A stretch of DNA of 64,000 nt from Purshia tridentata. Taxonomy: Eukaryota > Streptophyta > Magnoliopsida > Rosales > Rosaceae. The stretch's first letter is position 1; each line of letters opens with the position of its first letter. The position numbers were made by a program, and so were the translations under genes. The notes below the pieces were generated by a model. It was not told the DNA's origin. It was given only the letters and a program-made list of their open reading frames with translations, and ran no database searches. Positions 1 to 12,990 of the stretch are shown here, piece by piece. The stretch covers positions 62,001-126,000 of the forward strand of contig QANT01007905.1 of the NCBI GenBank assembly GCA_003254885.1. Reading direction: 5' to 3'.

Positions 1-970
1 TTACAGAAGTGAAGAGGGTAATAAATCAAATCATACCCCAATCTGACTCTTAGTACTATTAATCAAATAATTTTGAGGCTCTGGGGTTAACCCATATATA
101 GCTGACTCCATGATTAAGATCATCACTAGTGTACAATATTAGAACAGTATTTTTTATTTTTGCTAATTGGTGTTTATTATTTGTTCCCTATGTAATCTAA
201 CAAAGTGTATGTATTGTTTGTGTTAAAAAACAACTGCAATATCAAATTAGTTTTTATGTTCCAAATTCCAGTTACGCACCTAAATTTACACATATAAAAC
301 ATACGCAAAAAGCCAAGTTTAAAACGTATCCAACTTTAACCAACAGTGGAAGTCTTCCCAATTACATGCACGGTCAAATTATAATCATCCTAAGAATTGG
401 ATAAGTTCAATTATATATTCACTAAAAATGGACCGTCATTAATACTATGAATTTGACTACGTTTAAATTTAGTACTAGCAGAATTTTGTATTCAGAATGA
501 TCATGTGACCACTGTATGAATGATTTATTCGGTGTAAAATCTGAATCTTACAAAAAGAAGAATTTCAAATTCCATGAAGATTGTTGAATACAACTACATC
601 AATTTAGCACTAATCCATAGTAAAACATATATATTCGTCAAAACTGAGTGCAAGGGGAACTATAATTTTAGCTCTTGAATAATTTAAATTTGAACCAGGC
701 AAAGATATACACAAGAAGGAATTTGTACAGCATATCAGGAGGTGATCACGCAGCAATCAAGGCCACTTCAATTCTATCACCGGGAAAATTGAATTTTGAT
801 GAATTTGACCACAAGGGTATGCCCCGCTTCAACGCGTAACTGCTTAGATCACTGAAATCAAAATCCCGCAACTTGGCCAATCTCCTCTGTGTAGTGCGGT
901 AGAAGGTATGATAGATCATGAACAACCAACAGACCAACAATACTGAATTTCACTTTCAGACACAGGTTCC
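1..970. other. Spacer and 3' flank of the XPD gene
   Basis: No gene was recognised here. The right part should include the 3' untranslated region of the minus-strand XPD gene, whose stop codon is just to the right. A 64-codon minus-strand ORF at 746-940 has no recognisable domain and lies where the XPD 3'UTR is expected, so it is not called. The rest is AT-rich. Confidence 0.5.
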
Positions 971-3900
971 TTAAAACAACATTTCATTAGTGATGCTATC
1001 GCCCATCTTCTCCAAATCTTCTTGTGATAACAGGGTTTTCCTACCACTGCCGCCACCAGCCTTATCATATGGTTGAGCCATTTTCCTGAGGAACTGCGTT
1101 TAAGATAAAGAAGATTGACAAAGTAAAGTACTGATGTTAGCAGACCATTTATGAGTTTGATTGATCTTATTTTTCAGGTTGAAACATATTACGATAGTAC
1201 AAACATGTAATATCAACAAGGACAAACCTCTCGTGCTATATGCAGAGCCATGTCTGTGCTCAAATTCAGGTGTGCATCACGCAAATGCGACAGTATCCAT
1301 CCGGGCAATTTAGATCGCTTGTCATGACGACTGTACCTGAAGTTAAGCACCCAATAATCAAGTGGCCGAAGGTTAACTAGAAGTTCCATGATTGAATCCA
1401 AGAATTTAGAAATTCAATTGAAATAACAAAAGAGTACAAACCGTTTGTCAGCAAAAATCATCATGCCATAGTCCGCCTTTGAACGGATAACTCGGCCCAC
1501 ACATTGTGCAGCTTGTCTCTGCACCAGTAAATTCCCATTACAAAACACATAAATTTCATAAAATATATAAACTTAAAAACCACACAAACAAATATCTTAG
1601 ATGGTATGAAAGGCAATGAAATAATACCAAAGCATCAAAAGTCAAAAAATCTCCTTCCTTTATTTGAAAGGTATCCCGCAAGTATTCCAGCCGTGCAAGC
1701 AAAATCCTACAAAACAATACTCTCATATGTCAAGCCACAGACAACACAGCTGCATGAACTTGATCAGCATAGAAAATGTACATCCCATGCAGAAAATTAG
1801 TTTTACAATTCTCTTTTTCACTAAATAGAACGACAGAGAGATCATAAAATTGAACTCACTTGCTTAATGTGTACTGAAAAGGGACACCAAACATGATCAC
1901 TAATCGTCCATAATGTCGATCAAAGTCAATTCCTTCAGCTACTTTTCCCCTGTAAAATTATATATGTAACTTTAGTCTTGTCATAGAGAACTACGTCAAC
2001 CATCAATTGTAATATTGAAAGGATCTGTCTGAATATCATGTGGCGTCCCATAATGAAGAGCTTTCAAAATATGATAGCATAAACAAATAGATATACAAAA
2101 AGACTCCATCTTTTTTAGTTGAATTAGAACTACAATAGAATTGCATATTCCACTCACAAGACCATCATTAAGAAATTTCAAGGACTAATACAATACCTGG
2201 CAACAGAAAAGAAGACAGCACCTCTCCCACAATCACAAGCCTTGCGGTAGTTGTCAAGAGCCAGAGTAGTCTCTACCACATCTTGGGTCTCAATGAAAAC
2301 AAGCTTATGCTGCATTATTTCCTGTGACAACAAGAGCACTAAGCATCTATATCCAAAACCTTTATAGCAATCTTGAAGAAGAGGAAAAAAGAAAAGCACA
2401 CAGAAATCTAGGAACAATAAGAGACATAGATAGTGCAGTCACCTTTAAAATTCCATTTTCGTTCCAGCTATTTACAATTCCATCCATATACGAGTAACTG
2501 ACAAAAAAACATACAACCCCATCGGGAACAACAGAAACCATCTCCAGCAACAGTCTCCCATAATTCCTTACTACGCCGAGATCACTTCTCATATCAAATT
2601 TGGTACTTACTGGAAGCTGATCACTGAAACAATATACCATAGGTTATTGATGTCAGAGTGACATTTAGATAACTAAATGGGATTAGTGTCTTATAAACAT
2701 AAGAACTGATAAGATTATGATGCTAAATATAGTCATCAAGTTACAATCTGATAACAATTATTATAATTAGTAAAATTTACAACTTGTCTAAGAGAAGGAA
2801 TTGAGAGGGGGACAAAGAACTTCAATTGATGTTATACCTTCCACGGGTGAGAACCATTGGGCATATGCAATCTCTTGTTAATGACATTGTAAAACTTCGA
2901 CTGACCACAGGATTGAAATTGAGAAGACGAGGGTAGAGATCAATTGGGCTCAAGGTTCCAGATGTAATCACAACTGATTGAAATCGATCGAATACAGGCT
3001 TTATGGCAAGAGAAGCATCATGACAGCTAAGCTAGAATGCCAAATATGAAAGCTTAGATCAGAACTAACAATCTTCTGTCCATACACTGCCAAAGTATTA
3101 TAAGTAGATATAGTGATGACAGACAGACTCCTATTGTACATAACCAAAAAATTCATATTAAACAAGTGGAAGACAAAACTAGGGCCATAACCATTGTATC
3201 ATTAGTTTTACCACGGACACAAAAAGTTTACAAGAATTGTAAAAGGTGGTCCAATTTGTTTTAATCACATACAATGACTTTCACACAGGTTTTCCAGATA
3301 AGAAATATAGAAAGAAAAAAGAAGAAGCTAAACTGACCTGCAAAACAGGATCAGGAATATGGGGCATTCTCTCATCAAATGGTTCAATTATAATAGAGAA
3401 ACCACGAGTGTATGTTCCCACGAGAGTGGCAAAGTCGCATATTGTTTGGATGTGTAAGAACTCATCTGTGTCAGTAATTTCTAATGTCATCATGAGTGAG
3501 TGCAGACGATCATAACAGAACTTCAGAGTTTTCTGGTCAATTCCAGCATGTGTATTAATAGAGGCAACAAAGCCCACAGGGCCTTCCTTCTCAACATTTT
3601 CTGTTTCTAGACGCCCTTCCAGATACTGGACCAATCTTCGTAAAACATGCAGAAAATGATCTGCTTTGCGAATATTTCCAGGCACAGCCTCCTTCAAAAT
3701 ATCATCAGGTAGGGCAGGATTTTGAAGCCAAGCATCCGTCACTGAATATAAAGAAGAAAGAACAGGTTATGAGAAATCAGGAAATCATCAAACAAAAATC
3801 TTAATTTTCAATGAATTGAAAATCGTGGGAATGAGCATGCAACATACTAGGTAAGTTTCCTCCTTGTGCCAAACCCTCAACAAGCCGGTTGTATTCTGCA

Positions 3901-5087
3901 CGCAATCTTCCTGCATCAGTGGCCTTGAACCTACCTACCATGTCAAGCAAATAAATGAAAATCTGTATCAAACGTGAGGACAAGAATCAAAGAAAGCAGA
4001 AAAAAAAAAAAAAAACTACCTAGAAATAGTCTAGCCATTTCTTTTAATAAATCATGATAAAATACTTCCAACAAAACTAACCATTGCTCAACTCTAATTG
4101 GACCATATATCAGGGGTACATAAACACTTAGAAAAATATATGAATGAAAAAGTACCTACCTTTCAATTTCATGCTGCATCTTACTGAGATTCCTTCTGGC
4201 CCCTTCAAGTGTCTGTCTCCTCACACTAACACTAAGTGCTTCAATACACACATTATCAATATTGTGCGCCTCATCAAACACCACAACAGACTCCTTCTGC
4301 ATTTCCTTGGAAATAATCCCAGCCACTTTGGGATCAAGCAAATACTGATAACTATAAACCACCACATTCGCGAACTGCACCATATGCCTTGCCAAGAAGT
4401 AGGGACACCACCCTCTCTCCTTCCCAAACGCCCTCAAATCCTTCAAAACACAATACACAGTGACTCAGTTGCGGTTATGTGATTCCCAATTTTTTATTTT
4501 TTATTTAAAAAAAAAAAGATTAAAACTTGAGATCCCAATTGAGTGAGCAGTACCTGCAAGGTATAAACCCCAGGGGGCAAAACCGCTCCAGACCCAGCTT
4601 TCTCATACTGCTCAAAAAACTCACAGGTGGGCACATCTGGGTTCTCAGCAGCCATGGCACGGACCCAACTGGCCGTCAATTTCCTACACGCCGCATCAAC
4701 AGAGTCTCGATTCGCTGCAGCCAATACATCAGGGTTGACACAGAGGTTCTTCCGAGACGATAAACCGACAGCGAGGATCTTGGCCTGGGGACCGAGATGC
4801 TGAAGCTGGTACTTGTGGAGGAGCTTGAGCTCGGCGAGAGTCTTCTCCATCTCGTGAACAGTGCGAGTGCAGTAGATGAGTTTGACTGGGTTTTGAGGCT
4901 TGGAGAGAGTGTAGCTGGTGATGAGGGAGAGAAGGGCGATGGTTTTGCCGGTGCCGGTGGGCATTTCGAGAAGGCAGTGGCCCTTGGCGTCCAGGGCTCG
5001 CTTGAGCTCGAGCATGTAGGCATATTGCTCTGGGTATATGTGGTCGTACGGAAAGTAGACTGTTACGTCCTCCATTTGGAACTTCAT
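971..5087 (-). CDS. UVH6: TFIIH helicase subunit XPD/ERCC2 (UVH6-like)
   Basis: This is the 5'-3' DNA helicase of general transcription factor TFIIH, which acts in nucleotide excision repair and RNA polymerase II initiation in the nucleus. Twelve exons can be joined in phase: 5087-4554, 4440-4160, 3930-3848, 3741-3338, 3031-2838, 2623-2443, 2321-2197, 1949-1860, 1706-1628, 1518-1442, 1336-1228 and 1093-971. They give 759 residues, against 758 recalled for Arabidopsis UVH6. The Walker A motif MPTGTGKT is at 42-49 and the DEAH box (VVFDEAHN) is in exon 2. The four iron-sulphur cysteines fall at 116, 134, 155 and 190, the same numbers as in human XPD. The helicase 2 half has SYSYMDG, FSVARGK and [10 protein letters not shown]. 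All joins use GT-AG. The start matches the family N-terminus (MKF...VYFPYD.IYPEQ). No break was seen, so the gene looks functional. Confidence 0.96.
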
Positions 5088-5224
5088 GGCTTTTGGGAAA
5101 TTGGGGTTTTGGGTTTTGCTCGACAGAGAGAACGAAACTGCGGGTTTGGTCTTTTACGATGAAAACGACGAACTGGCTTCACTTCTACTGTTCTACATCA
5201 CTCTGAAGACGTGAGTAACTCGAT

Positions 5225-5345
5225 TGTTTATTGGGCTTCTGTTTTGTTGGGCCTGTATATATTGGGCTTTCGACCACTACTTACATGGGCAAATAATTAA
5301 ACCTTTTCAGCCCATAAATGAAGATGATGACAATTGGGCCAAGTT
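5225..5345. promoter_or_regulatory. Cluster of TGGGCY (site II-like) motifs upstream of XPD
   Basis: Several TGGGCC/TGGGCT words (ttgggcttct, ttgggcctgt, attgggcttt, ttgggccaag) lie within 120 bases, 140-260 bases upstream of the XPD start. Site II elements of this type are known in promoters of plant housekeeping and proliferation genes bound by TCP factors. Function here is inferred from motif and position only. Confidence 0.45.
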
Positions 5346-5815
5346 TTGAGCACAGTTCCTTCCATTGGACACAGAGGAACCAAGAAAGCAAATTTGTTGG
5401 GAGTTGTCTTTCTTACGCTTGATTTTGTGGATTTAGGAACTTTAGAACTTTTTATTTTCTTTATTTTACATTAATGGCATTTTACATCCAAGGAAATTTG
5501 CTATTTTATATAATTATATTCACGGTAAAAGTATCGAAACTTTATCTTGTTATAATTTTTTAAAAATATTTGATGCAAACAACGTTAAAACTAATTGGTA
5601 AATACAAATCCTTGTCCAAATCCAAATATTGGGTAATTTAGACAAAAAGAACGAGTAAAAATTGTTAGATATGTTGATCGAAGAGACTGTCTATGCATAC
5701 AGCCGTAATTTTCACAACTAAGCCTGCTAAATTGCTAATGAGTAATGAAGCTGTGCAGTGTACAGTTCAAATATAATAAGATATTATAAAAAACACACGG
5801 ATGCAAAATGTTGGG

Positions 5816-7065
5816 CTATTCTCCTTCAGGTTGTGTGTTAGATGATGCTAGGCCCTTGATTACATGCCGACATTGAAACCTGCAACATCAAAATCAAACG
5901 AACCAGATATCAACTAGAAAAACCAAGCAAATAAAAACGCATTGAAATATGTTAATGGTGAAGCAAAGTGAAGTTTGTAAGCTAATGAAATGGAAATGCA
6001 TTCAATGGAGTTGAGAACAAAGTACAAAGAGAAGAGTAAATTCCCAATTAAACATACCATATAAAATCATTCGGAGTAGATTCAACCAAAACATCTGAGC
6101 TACCAGTATGAGAAGAAGGATCAGGAGCATTCATTTTCTGATCTTGGGTTTTGCTCTTGAACCTTAGTCTTAAAGGCACAATCTGCAAGAAAAGAAAAAT
6201 GCATTACTGATCTGGGTTGAACTCTAATTGATGATTTATCGCATTAATATTGCAATCAAATAACTAATGATGCTAGTTTATCACCTTGTTGCTGTATCTG
6301 AAATCACGTTTGGGAAGAAAATGAAGAGGCAAACTGAAAGAAGAAGGAGCTTTAACCAGTAGAAACAACTTGGAAGGACCAGGATAAGAAGCAGAACCAG
6401 CACCCTTTGAAATCAGCGCCCGAATAGCTTTTCTACAAAGCACTTCTGCTGCTCTGCTTTTGGTGGCAAAATCACGTTCTTCGCCACTCGGCGCAGCCGT
6501 TGCGCTCGCAAAGCTCAGCTCGTAGACGTGTTGAGGTCGTATCGGACTGCCTCCGATAACCAGAATCGCTTTTCGGAACTGAGGAACCTCGCTGATCATC
6601 AGCTTCAGTGCGGTTCTGAGATGAGAGACTCCGTGCATCAGCTTCTGGAATCTTCGAATCCCCCGTTTCGCCTGCCTCATTTGGCCCAAGTGCTTTCTCC
6701 GAAGCGATGGCTTCACCTCGTTTTGCGTGAGAACCATTTCCTGAAACTCGCAGAGAACACACTTGTTAGGGCACCGAATTCGAACTTTCAGTACCGAAAA
6801 TAGCCTCTGCTTAGGTCGCGAACTTCATACCAAGTCCTTGATCTCGGAACAAAGCGAATCGAATTCCAGAGTGATATCCTGCAACATGCTGTGTGTGAAT
6901 GAAGGTGTAAGATTCGATTCGAGCGAAGAAATTGATAGGGGATTTCAGAGAAATGTGGACTACTTACGAAGGGATTTGCTGGTGCATGTAAAGCAAGAAA
7001 CCTGAGATTTCGTCAATGGCGTGGAAGATCACGGAGCCGTCCAGAGAGTCCGCAGCAATCTCCAT
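5816..7065 (-). CDS. p31comet-like HORMA protein (MAD2L1BP homologue)
   Basis: Five exons join in phase: 7065-6968, 6888-6831, 6740-6285, 6182-6058 and 5879-5816, giving 266 residues (human p31comet has 274). Two blocks line up with human MAD2L1BP as I remember it. AILVIGGSPIRPQHVYEL resembles VLILLGGNALSPKEFYEL, and near the C-terminus NDFIWFQCRHVIKG resembles EDYIWFQAPVTFKG. The N-terminal SGFLLYMHQQIPS also fits its first helix. p31comet binds closed MAD2 and hands HORMA proteins to the TRIP13/PCH2 ATPase, so it silences the spindle checkpoint; the rice relative acts in meiotic synapsis. Exon 2 uses the acceptor at 6889, because the next AG downstream would shift the frame. The similarity is weak outside the motifs. 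The neighbouring Arabidopsis order (At1g03180 beside UVH6) supports the assignment. Confidence 0.8.
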
Positions 7066-7731
7066 CTCCGATCTCCGAGAGGCGAGAGACTCAAACTCTC
7101 GCACTTTAAATTTCAAAAGGAACCAGAATTTCTATGGCCCAACATAATTAAGCTTTGTCTGCAATTGCGGCCCACTCTACAAGGAATTTTTTATTTTTTA
7201 TTTATGCCCAACTCAAAACTTTCTTGCCAAAAATCATGTATCACACAGAATGTAATATCATAAAATTACCATTACTAGTAATGAATTCGATGCTCTTTTC
7301 CATAAAGGCAAAAAATCCAATGAATACCCGAAGAGTACCTTGGAGTTTCTTATATATACTTTGCATTACATTGAACTACCATCTATTACCTGTCGTTGAT
7401 GCTTAGACATGACTAAAGCAGCATTGCTCTACAATGCACTAACTAAACCCGTTCCTACAGCAATTAAAACAAAAGCTTTTCCATTAGGTACAGAAACCAC
7501 GCCAGCACTGAGGCTTCTCTACGTATTCGATCAGTATCACCCTCCGGGACCCTTAAACCAGATTGTGATGCTGCTAGAGATGTTTAGTCAGTTTGAGAAT
7601 TCCACTGCAAAAAAGAAAGAAAGCAAAACTCTTGTTACAAGCTAGTGCCACCATCTATGCAGAATTTCTTTGTGGGTTTTTGAGTAAATGGAGCATCACC
7701 TGGATACTAGAAGGCACAGCCTGTCTGGAAG

Positions 7732-10700
7732 TTATACACCATACCGACTTAAGGCTTTACTTAAACTTGGCATTACATTATATGCTTGATATGATCTTCT
7801 AAGTTCAATAATAGAACCCACCTGGACAATTAACAGTCAGCAATAGGCAGCACATTTTATAAGTACATTGAGTTAATTACCGTCCACACTCACACAAACA
7901 AAAGCATGCTACAGTAGTGGCGATTCTAGAAAAAAAAAAACTCATCATTTCAGAAGTCATACTTGGTATTGTACTTACAATTATTAGGACTGATGTCAAC
8001 CCTATTGCAAATCCCGCATTGATATTGCGTAAATAATGATCAAGTATGCTTGATGTTGTTGCCAAGATACTAAACAAGACACCCCCTGCAGAATTTCCCC
8101 CACATGACAGCAAAAAGCAAGCAAACAAATTCAATGAGGGCCACTGAAAAAGATATTAGGTCAAAATGAAATGTAGACAAAATAAAGGGAGAATTATACC
8201 CCAAAAACGTGTCGATGCCTGAATCTTTGTGAGGTATTCAATTGTAGCCTTCCCAGGTTTTATATTTGGTATTCTGGCTCCCATCTTATTTAAGTAATCA
8301 GCAATTTCCTTGGGCAAGTTGGCCTGGACAGGCATTACCGATTAAAACACTAGCAAACTATAAAACAAAGGGGAAAAGCAATGTGAATTAGAATATAAAG
8401 TTAGAAGAAATTTACAATGTCAAAAATATTGAATAAAAAGACAAAAAACGCATATATTGAGTAGTACACCCAAGGCCCTGCACCAACAGAAGTTTCAGGG
8501 TTCAATATCTCCTTAACATGCTCCCAGAAAGGCGAACCAAGAAGACTGCCAATAAACCACGGTATCAGAAAGTTGTAATGGTAAACTTCAAAAGAAACAA
8601 AAAAGTTCAGTTAGAATCTTAAGGAACATTTTTTGGGTTGGCAAAAATTGATGAATGAGCAGCTCAATGCAAAATAAAATCAACCATATAAGAAGCCTTT
8701 GACTATTTCAAAGACATAGACAATGGGTTCTCATCTTAAAGATACAAAAATGCTGCCTAAGAATAAGTTGTGACCTTGCAAGAATGCTGGGAAATGCCAA
8801 TAGATACGTAGTGGTGAGAACAGGCTGCATTCCTGATGGATTTACGGTAAAAGGGATATAGGGCTCCACTTCAGTAATAGGCGAGTCATCTCTGTCCAAA
8901 ATACAGAAGACCAGAAATAGTGTCAAGCTTTATTAAAGAATACCTTTTTTAATGCTCGATCAAATTATAAAAGCAAAAGTGTATGGTTTGAATGGTTTCT
9001 TCTCGGCTGTAAGTTGATAGTTGATACCAAAATTAGTTTAAAGTAATACATGCTATACATCTAACATTAGTCTATAGAACAACCACCTTCATAATCAATC
9101 ACACCACATAATTTATAGGGAAAAAAAAGTAAGAAGCCGGATGATAGAGGAAACGTATGCAGTGCAGTTCCTATCATTAGAAATGATCATTTAGCGTCAA
9201 AATAGTAAAAATTGTATTACCTTGCCGAAGAAGCAAGCCTAAAACCATAGTACTGCAGCTTGATCTTCCTGCAACCTTCAGTTCCACAACTGCCCACATG
9301 GTGACTATAGTGAAAACGCCCAATACTGCAAATAAGTATGGCCCCCAACTAACAGAACTTCCTGCACACATATAAAAAGCATGGAACTAGTAAGCTTGCA
9401 TCAAACTTGAGGTTAATTGACATCTGAGTCATAGAATACTAATGATAGGATTAACAAAGATACAGAATAACACCTACATCTGATAGAATAGTAACTTTGC
9501 CTAATAAAGGGTAAATTAATGGCACTAATTGCAACACATACCTGAGAGTTGTGACAACATTTTGTGTAATGTCTCTGTGTAGCCAATCAATATTTGCACA
9601 CATATAATTAGAGATGAACCTTGACCTGAAATATGCATTACCAGTCAGAGAAGATAGAGAATAATCCCATATACAATGAGATAAAAGAATGAGCAAACAG
9701 GCAAACAAAGAAAAATAAACAGATCAACCACAAGAAGCAACAACATATATCTTTATTTGAGCCTATACATTCAACACACAACAAGCATATCTGCGTGATA
9801 CTATGATCTAAAGCCTGAAGACAGAATTCTGGGAAATATTAGCAAGATGATAGTCATGCCAATCAAGTAACCAACATGTCAAGTATAGTACCAAATCCAG
9901 ATTCTGAGATGGTATCACAGATCCACGTCATTGTCATTGCACCACAGACCAATAACATAGTTGTCACCATCACATGCTTGACCCTGAAAAATCCCGAAAC
10001 TATAATAAAGCAAACTCCTTCCAATAGATAAATATCATCTAGGCAAAAGTAGCTGCCTCACATATATAACTTACCAACTATTAAAAAGAACAAGAGATCT
10101 ATGGGGTGAGGATCATATATGTTGAACATAATGGTAAATGTTAACAATTAAAAAAAAGACGAAAAAGGAAAAGAAAAAGAAAAAGAAAAAGAACCATGCT
10201 AAGTGCATGGTAGAAATGAGAAACCCTAGGCTGCTACAGCTATAAGATCTTTTTATTTGAAATTTGTCAGAAGGTTTTACATCTACATAGATATTATTTG
10301 AAATCAGAGCCTATTGTTGAAAATGAAGTTATACTTGCCAAATTACCTCTGGCTAGCCGCATAGATTGAATATGGAAGTGAATAACAAGAAAGTATCACA
10401 GCCTCCAATATTGCAAAGCCAAGAGACATCCACCATCTTGAATAGACAGAAAAACTCATAGGGTTCACAATCTTGGAAAAAAAAAAAATTGATTCAAAGT
10501 AAAATTCACTGTAATTTGTGCAACAAGAACTTGGCTCACTGCTTGAGATGAATAACTAGACACACATATAACTCTTAATCTTCTCGTGACCATCTAAGCC
10601 TTCTTTCCGCAGCTTTACTAGGGAGGGAACAACATGACAAAACACCTGTACATCAAATTTTATATAATTTAAATTTATAAATTGTTTTTCAAATTATGTA

Positions 10701-11787
10701 TACTTGGATGAAGAGAGAAAGCTGTAGGAAATATCCATTAAATTAAACATCAATAAACTGAACTAGCTGAAGAATAGCAGTAACCTGCATAATAATTGAT
10801 GCTATAATTTGAGGACTGATTCCAAGCTGGAAGAAGGACATTTTAAGCTCTGCTGCAAAATCGCCAAGTTCATCTGCCAGAGACAACACGAATGAATCTC
10901 TCCCAATAACAGATTCAACATCAAACAGCTAGTAAAAATGTATGAATCTCCAATGTCAACAATAACAACCAATGACTCACCGACGGATCCGGAGACAAAG
11001 CTAAGGTAATCTTGAGGTATCAACCTTCTATCAAATCCAGGCAGAGGAATGAAATAACCGACGCGACTAATTACAATTAGTACTGCTGTCACAAACAACC
11101 TCCGTCGAATCTCGCTCTTGAAGAACGATTCAGCAGCATTATTAATGACTGAACTAAAGCGCACAAAATTCAGAAACCGAATTCTGAACATTAGAGGTCT
11201 GGCCTGCTCAGTATCAGAGTTATCAATACCATCTGATTTGAGATTTTCTGCTCCATCATTCGGCCTTGGTGGATTAACTTCAAGGTTTAGAGATTCTTCA
11301 GCTGTAGCTTCAACATTCATATAATCATTTCGGAACTCGTTTGAGAACTTAGCTGAGACTCTTTTGTTTGCTTTGGACAAGAAAGGCCTGTTTAGCAACA
11401 TAAAATTTCTTCTGCTCGATTGTAACGGATTTGTAGTAAGGAAAACATTGTTCATTTTAACAAATGCCGGATAACAAACTTGAACATCACAACCTAAAAG
11501 TGCACCTGCAAGGTCAGACAAAAGTTTCAGATAAGCCACAGTAAATCTCAATGAAAACGATGAAGAAATTGAACACAAAATGAACACAAAAGCCCTTTCT
11601 ATACATAAATGGAAGTTACTAGATTAAGTTGCCAAACAACGAAACCTAATAATATTCAGAATTTTCTATTCTTTCTTTTCTGAATTTATAATTCGGAAAC
11701 GAAAGAGTATTGACCTCGAATTCTTGAGGGCTTTGTGGGGAAGAGTTTGGGACGGAAGCGTTGCGAGCTGAGAAGAGTTGCTTCCAT
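7732..11787 (-). CDS. SCY2: Chloroplast SecY2 translocase subunit (SCY2), with an apparent frameshift
   Basis: SCY2 is the SecY-type channel of the second plastid Sec system, placed in the envelope. Thirteen exons were found: 11787-11715, 11505-10981, 10873-10785, 10645-10566, 10436-10347, 9983-9892, 9625-9542, 9361-9221, 8891-8775, 8545-8416, 8323-8200, 8085-7979 and 7821-7732. Together they come to about 580 residues if one missing base is allowed for; Arabidopsis SCY2 is about 575. The N-terminus (MEATLLSSQRFRPK) is transit-peptide-like, and the SecY signature VGYFIPLPGFDRR begins the membrane part. The C-terminus keeps SIIELRRSYQAYNVMP. In exon 8 the frame is open through VTMWAVV, but the family sequence TEGCRKIKLQYYGF continues in the next frame. 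The exon is 141 bases where phase demands 142. This is either a pseudogenising deletion or an assembly error. Splice sites elsewhere look intact. Confidence 0.9.
10160..10193. repeat. Purine-rich (AAAAAG)n tract in an SCY2 intron
   Basis: A short run of aaaaag/gaaaag units lies in the intron between SCY2 exons 5 and 6. It is a simple low-complexity repeat with no evident function. Confidence 0.6.
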
Positions 11788-12990
11788 GGCGGGACTTGGA
11801 ACAATACTTAGAGAAAGCAGCGGGACTGTACTTTGGTTCTTTGAGCTATAAAAAGGCTCATCTTTCACGGTAAGAATCGTCTACTTAATTGCTCAGTTTG
11901 CGTTATAATAATTAGCTACTCTTATTGGTCCATGTTAAGTCCGGGAGGGTCAGTGCCACGTAGCAGGGTGTGGTTGGGTAATATGCCTTTGGTAATGGTA
12001 CTCTAAATATGTACCAATTTTGAATATTAACTAACTGAACGTTATCCACTAAACAAGCCATTAGTTTAGAGATGTATGAGTGAACATAAACCACTCATGT
12101 ACAGAGTATAGGTAATTGATAATAACATAGGTAATTGGTATAGAGTATACTAATATAGGTTACATGAGTATATGAGATATGGTATAGGATATGGGGTATA
12201 TCAATTGTTATCTAGTTTTTGAATAACTAAACCAACCGAACCGATATTCTCGGTTAACCAAATCAATCGGTTTGAGCTGGGCTTGATTTGGTTGTGGTTA
12301 TTGAATTGGCATTTCAAAAATGTTTGTTTAATTATGGTTATGCCTTTGTGGTTCGGTTTTTCAAACTATGCAAACCCCTACCGTTAGTTTACCAAGAATG
12401 GACTTCATATTTTTTAAGTTTATTGAGTGAACGTAAATCACTCATGTATAAAAATAATTAGTTCTTAGTTTTGGATTTTGTAGTCATAATGTTGAAAAAA
12501 TTTAAAGTTCAATTATCCATCTTAGATAAAAAAATAAAAAAATGGATATAACAATATTGTTTTTGTATGTTGAGGAATATTGATAACCTCATTGCCAATT
12601 GATAAGTAATAACAAGATAATTACATATATTTGTAAAACTTCTTTAACCATTTAATATGTATCATGCAAGTTGAAGTAAATTACAAGAAGCAAATATATA
12701 TCAAATGAGAGAAATTAATCTTGTGTTGTTGTAGTTTTGGGTAGTCTATTGAAAGGGTTGTGAAATTTTCTACTAATGCACCTAAATTTGATTCCCCTTT
12801 CCTCAAATTAAAAAAAAATTTAATTGTGCTGTTATTATTCAAGTTACAAGAATATTCCATGATCATATAGATCAAGGTCATTTAACAGCACATCGATCAA
12901 TCATATAGCTGAATAGAGAGCTTTAGTATGCCTTTATGAGTTTTCGGGTATGCATGTATAATGGTTCTACGTAGTAGTAAGCTAGCTTAG
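11788..12990. other. Spacer between SCY2 and the FLPKEWTY-family gene
   Basis: No gene was recognised. About 200 bases next to SCY2 should hold its promoter and leader. Around 12220-12380 the text is rich in CGGTT/AACCG words (accaaccgaaccgatattctcggtt), typical of degraded transposon sequence. This patch is bracketed by two similar segments at about 12064-12110 and 12418-12452, listed separately. Confidence 0.5.
12064..12452. repeat. Direct repeats around an AACCG-rich patch, possible old insertion
   Basis: The segment at 12076-12098 (ATGAGTG, then CACTCAT) recurs with few changes at 12422-12445 (TTGAGTG, then CACTCAT). Each copy is itself an imperfect palindrome. Between them lie about 320 bases rich in AACCGA/TCGGTT. 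The layout would fit a degenerate mobile element, but neither its ends nor its class could be fixed. Confidence 0.35.

Noticed and set aside
746-940. 64-codon minus-strand ORF right after the XPD stop
   Set aside because: No domain, and it lies where the XPD 3' untranslated region should be. No splice link to XPD keeps a family match.
4527-5162. Plus-strand ORFs of 78 and 121 codons over XPD exon 1
   Set aside because: Shadows of the real coding strand; the minus strand matches XPD along its whole length.
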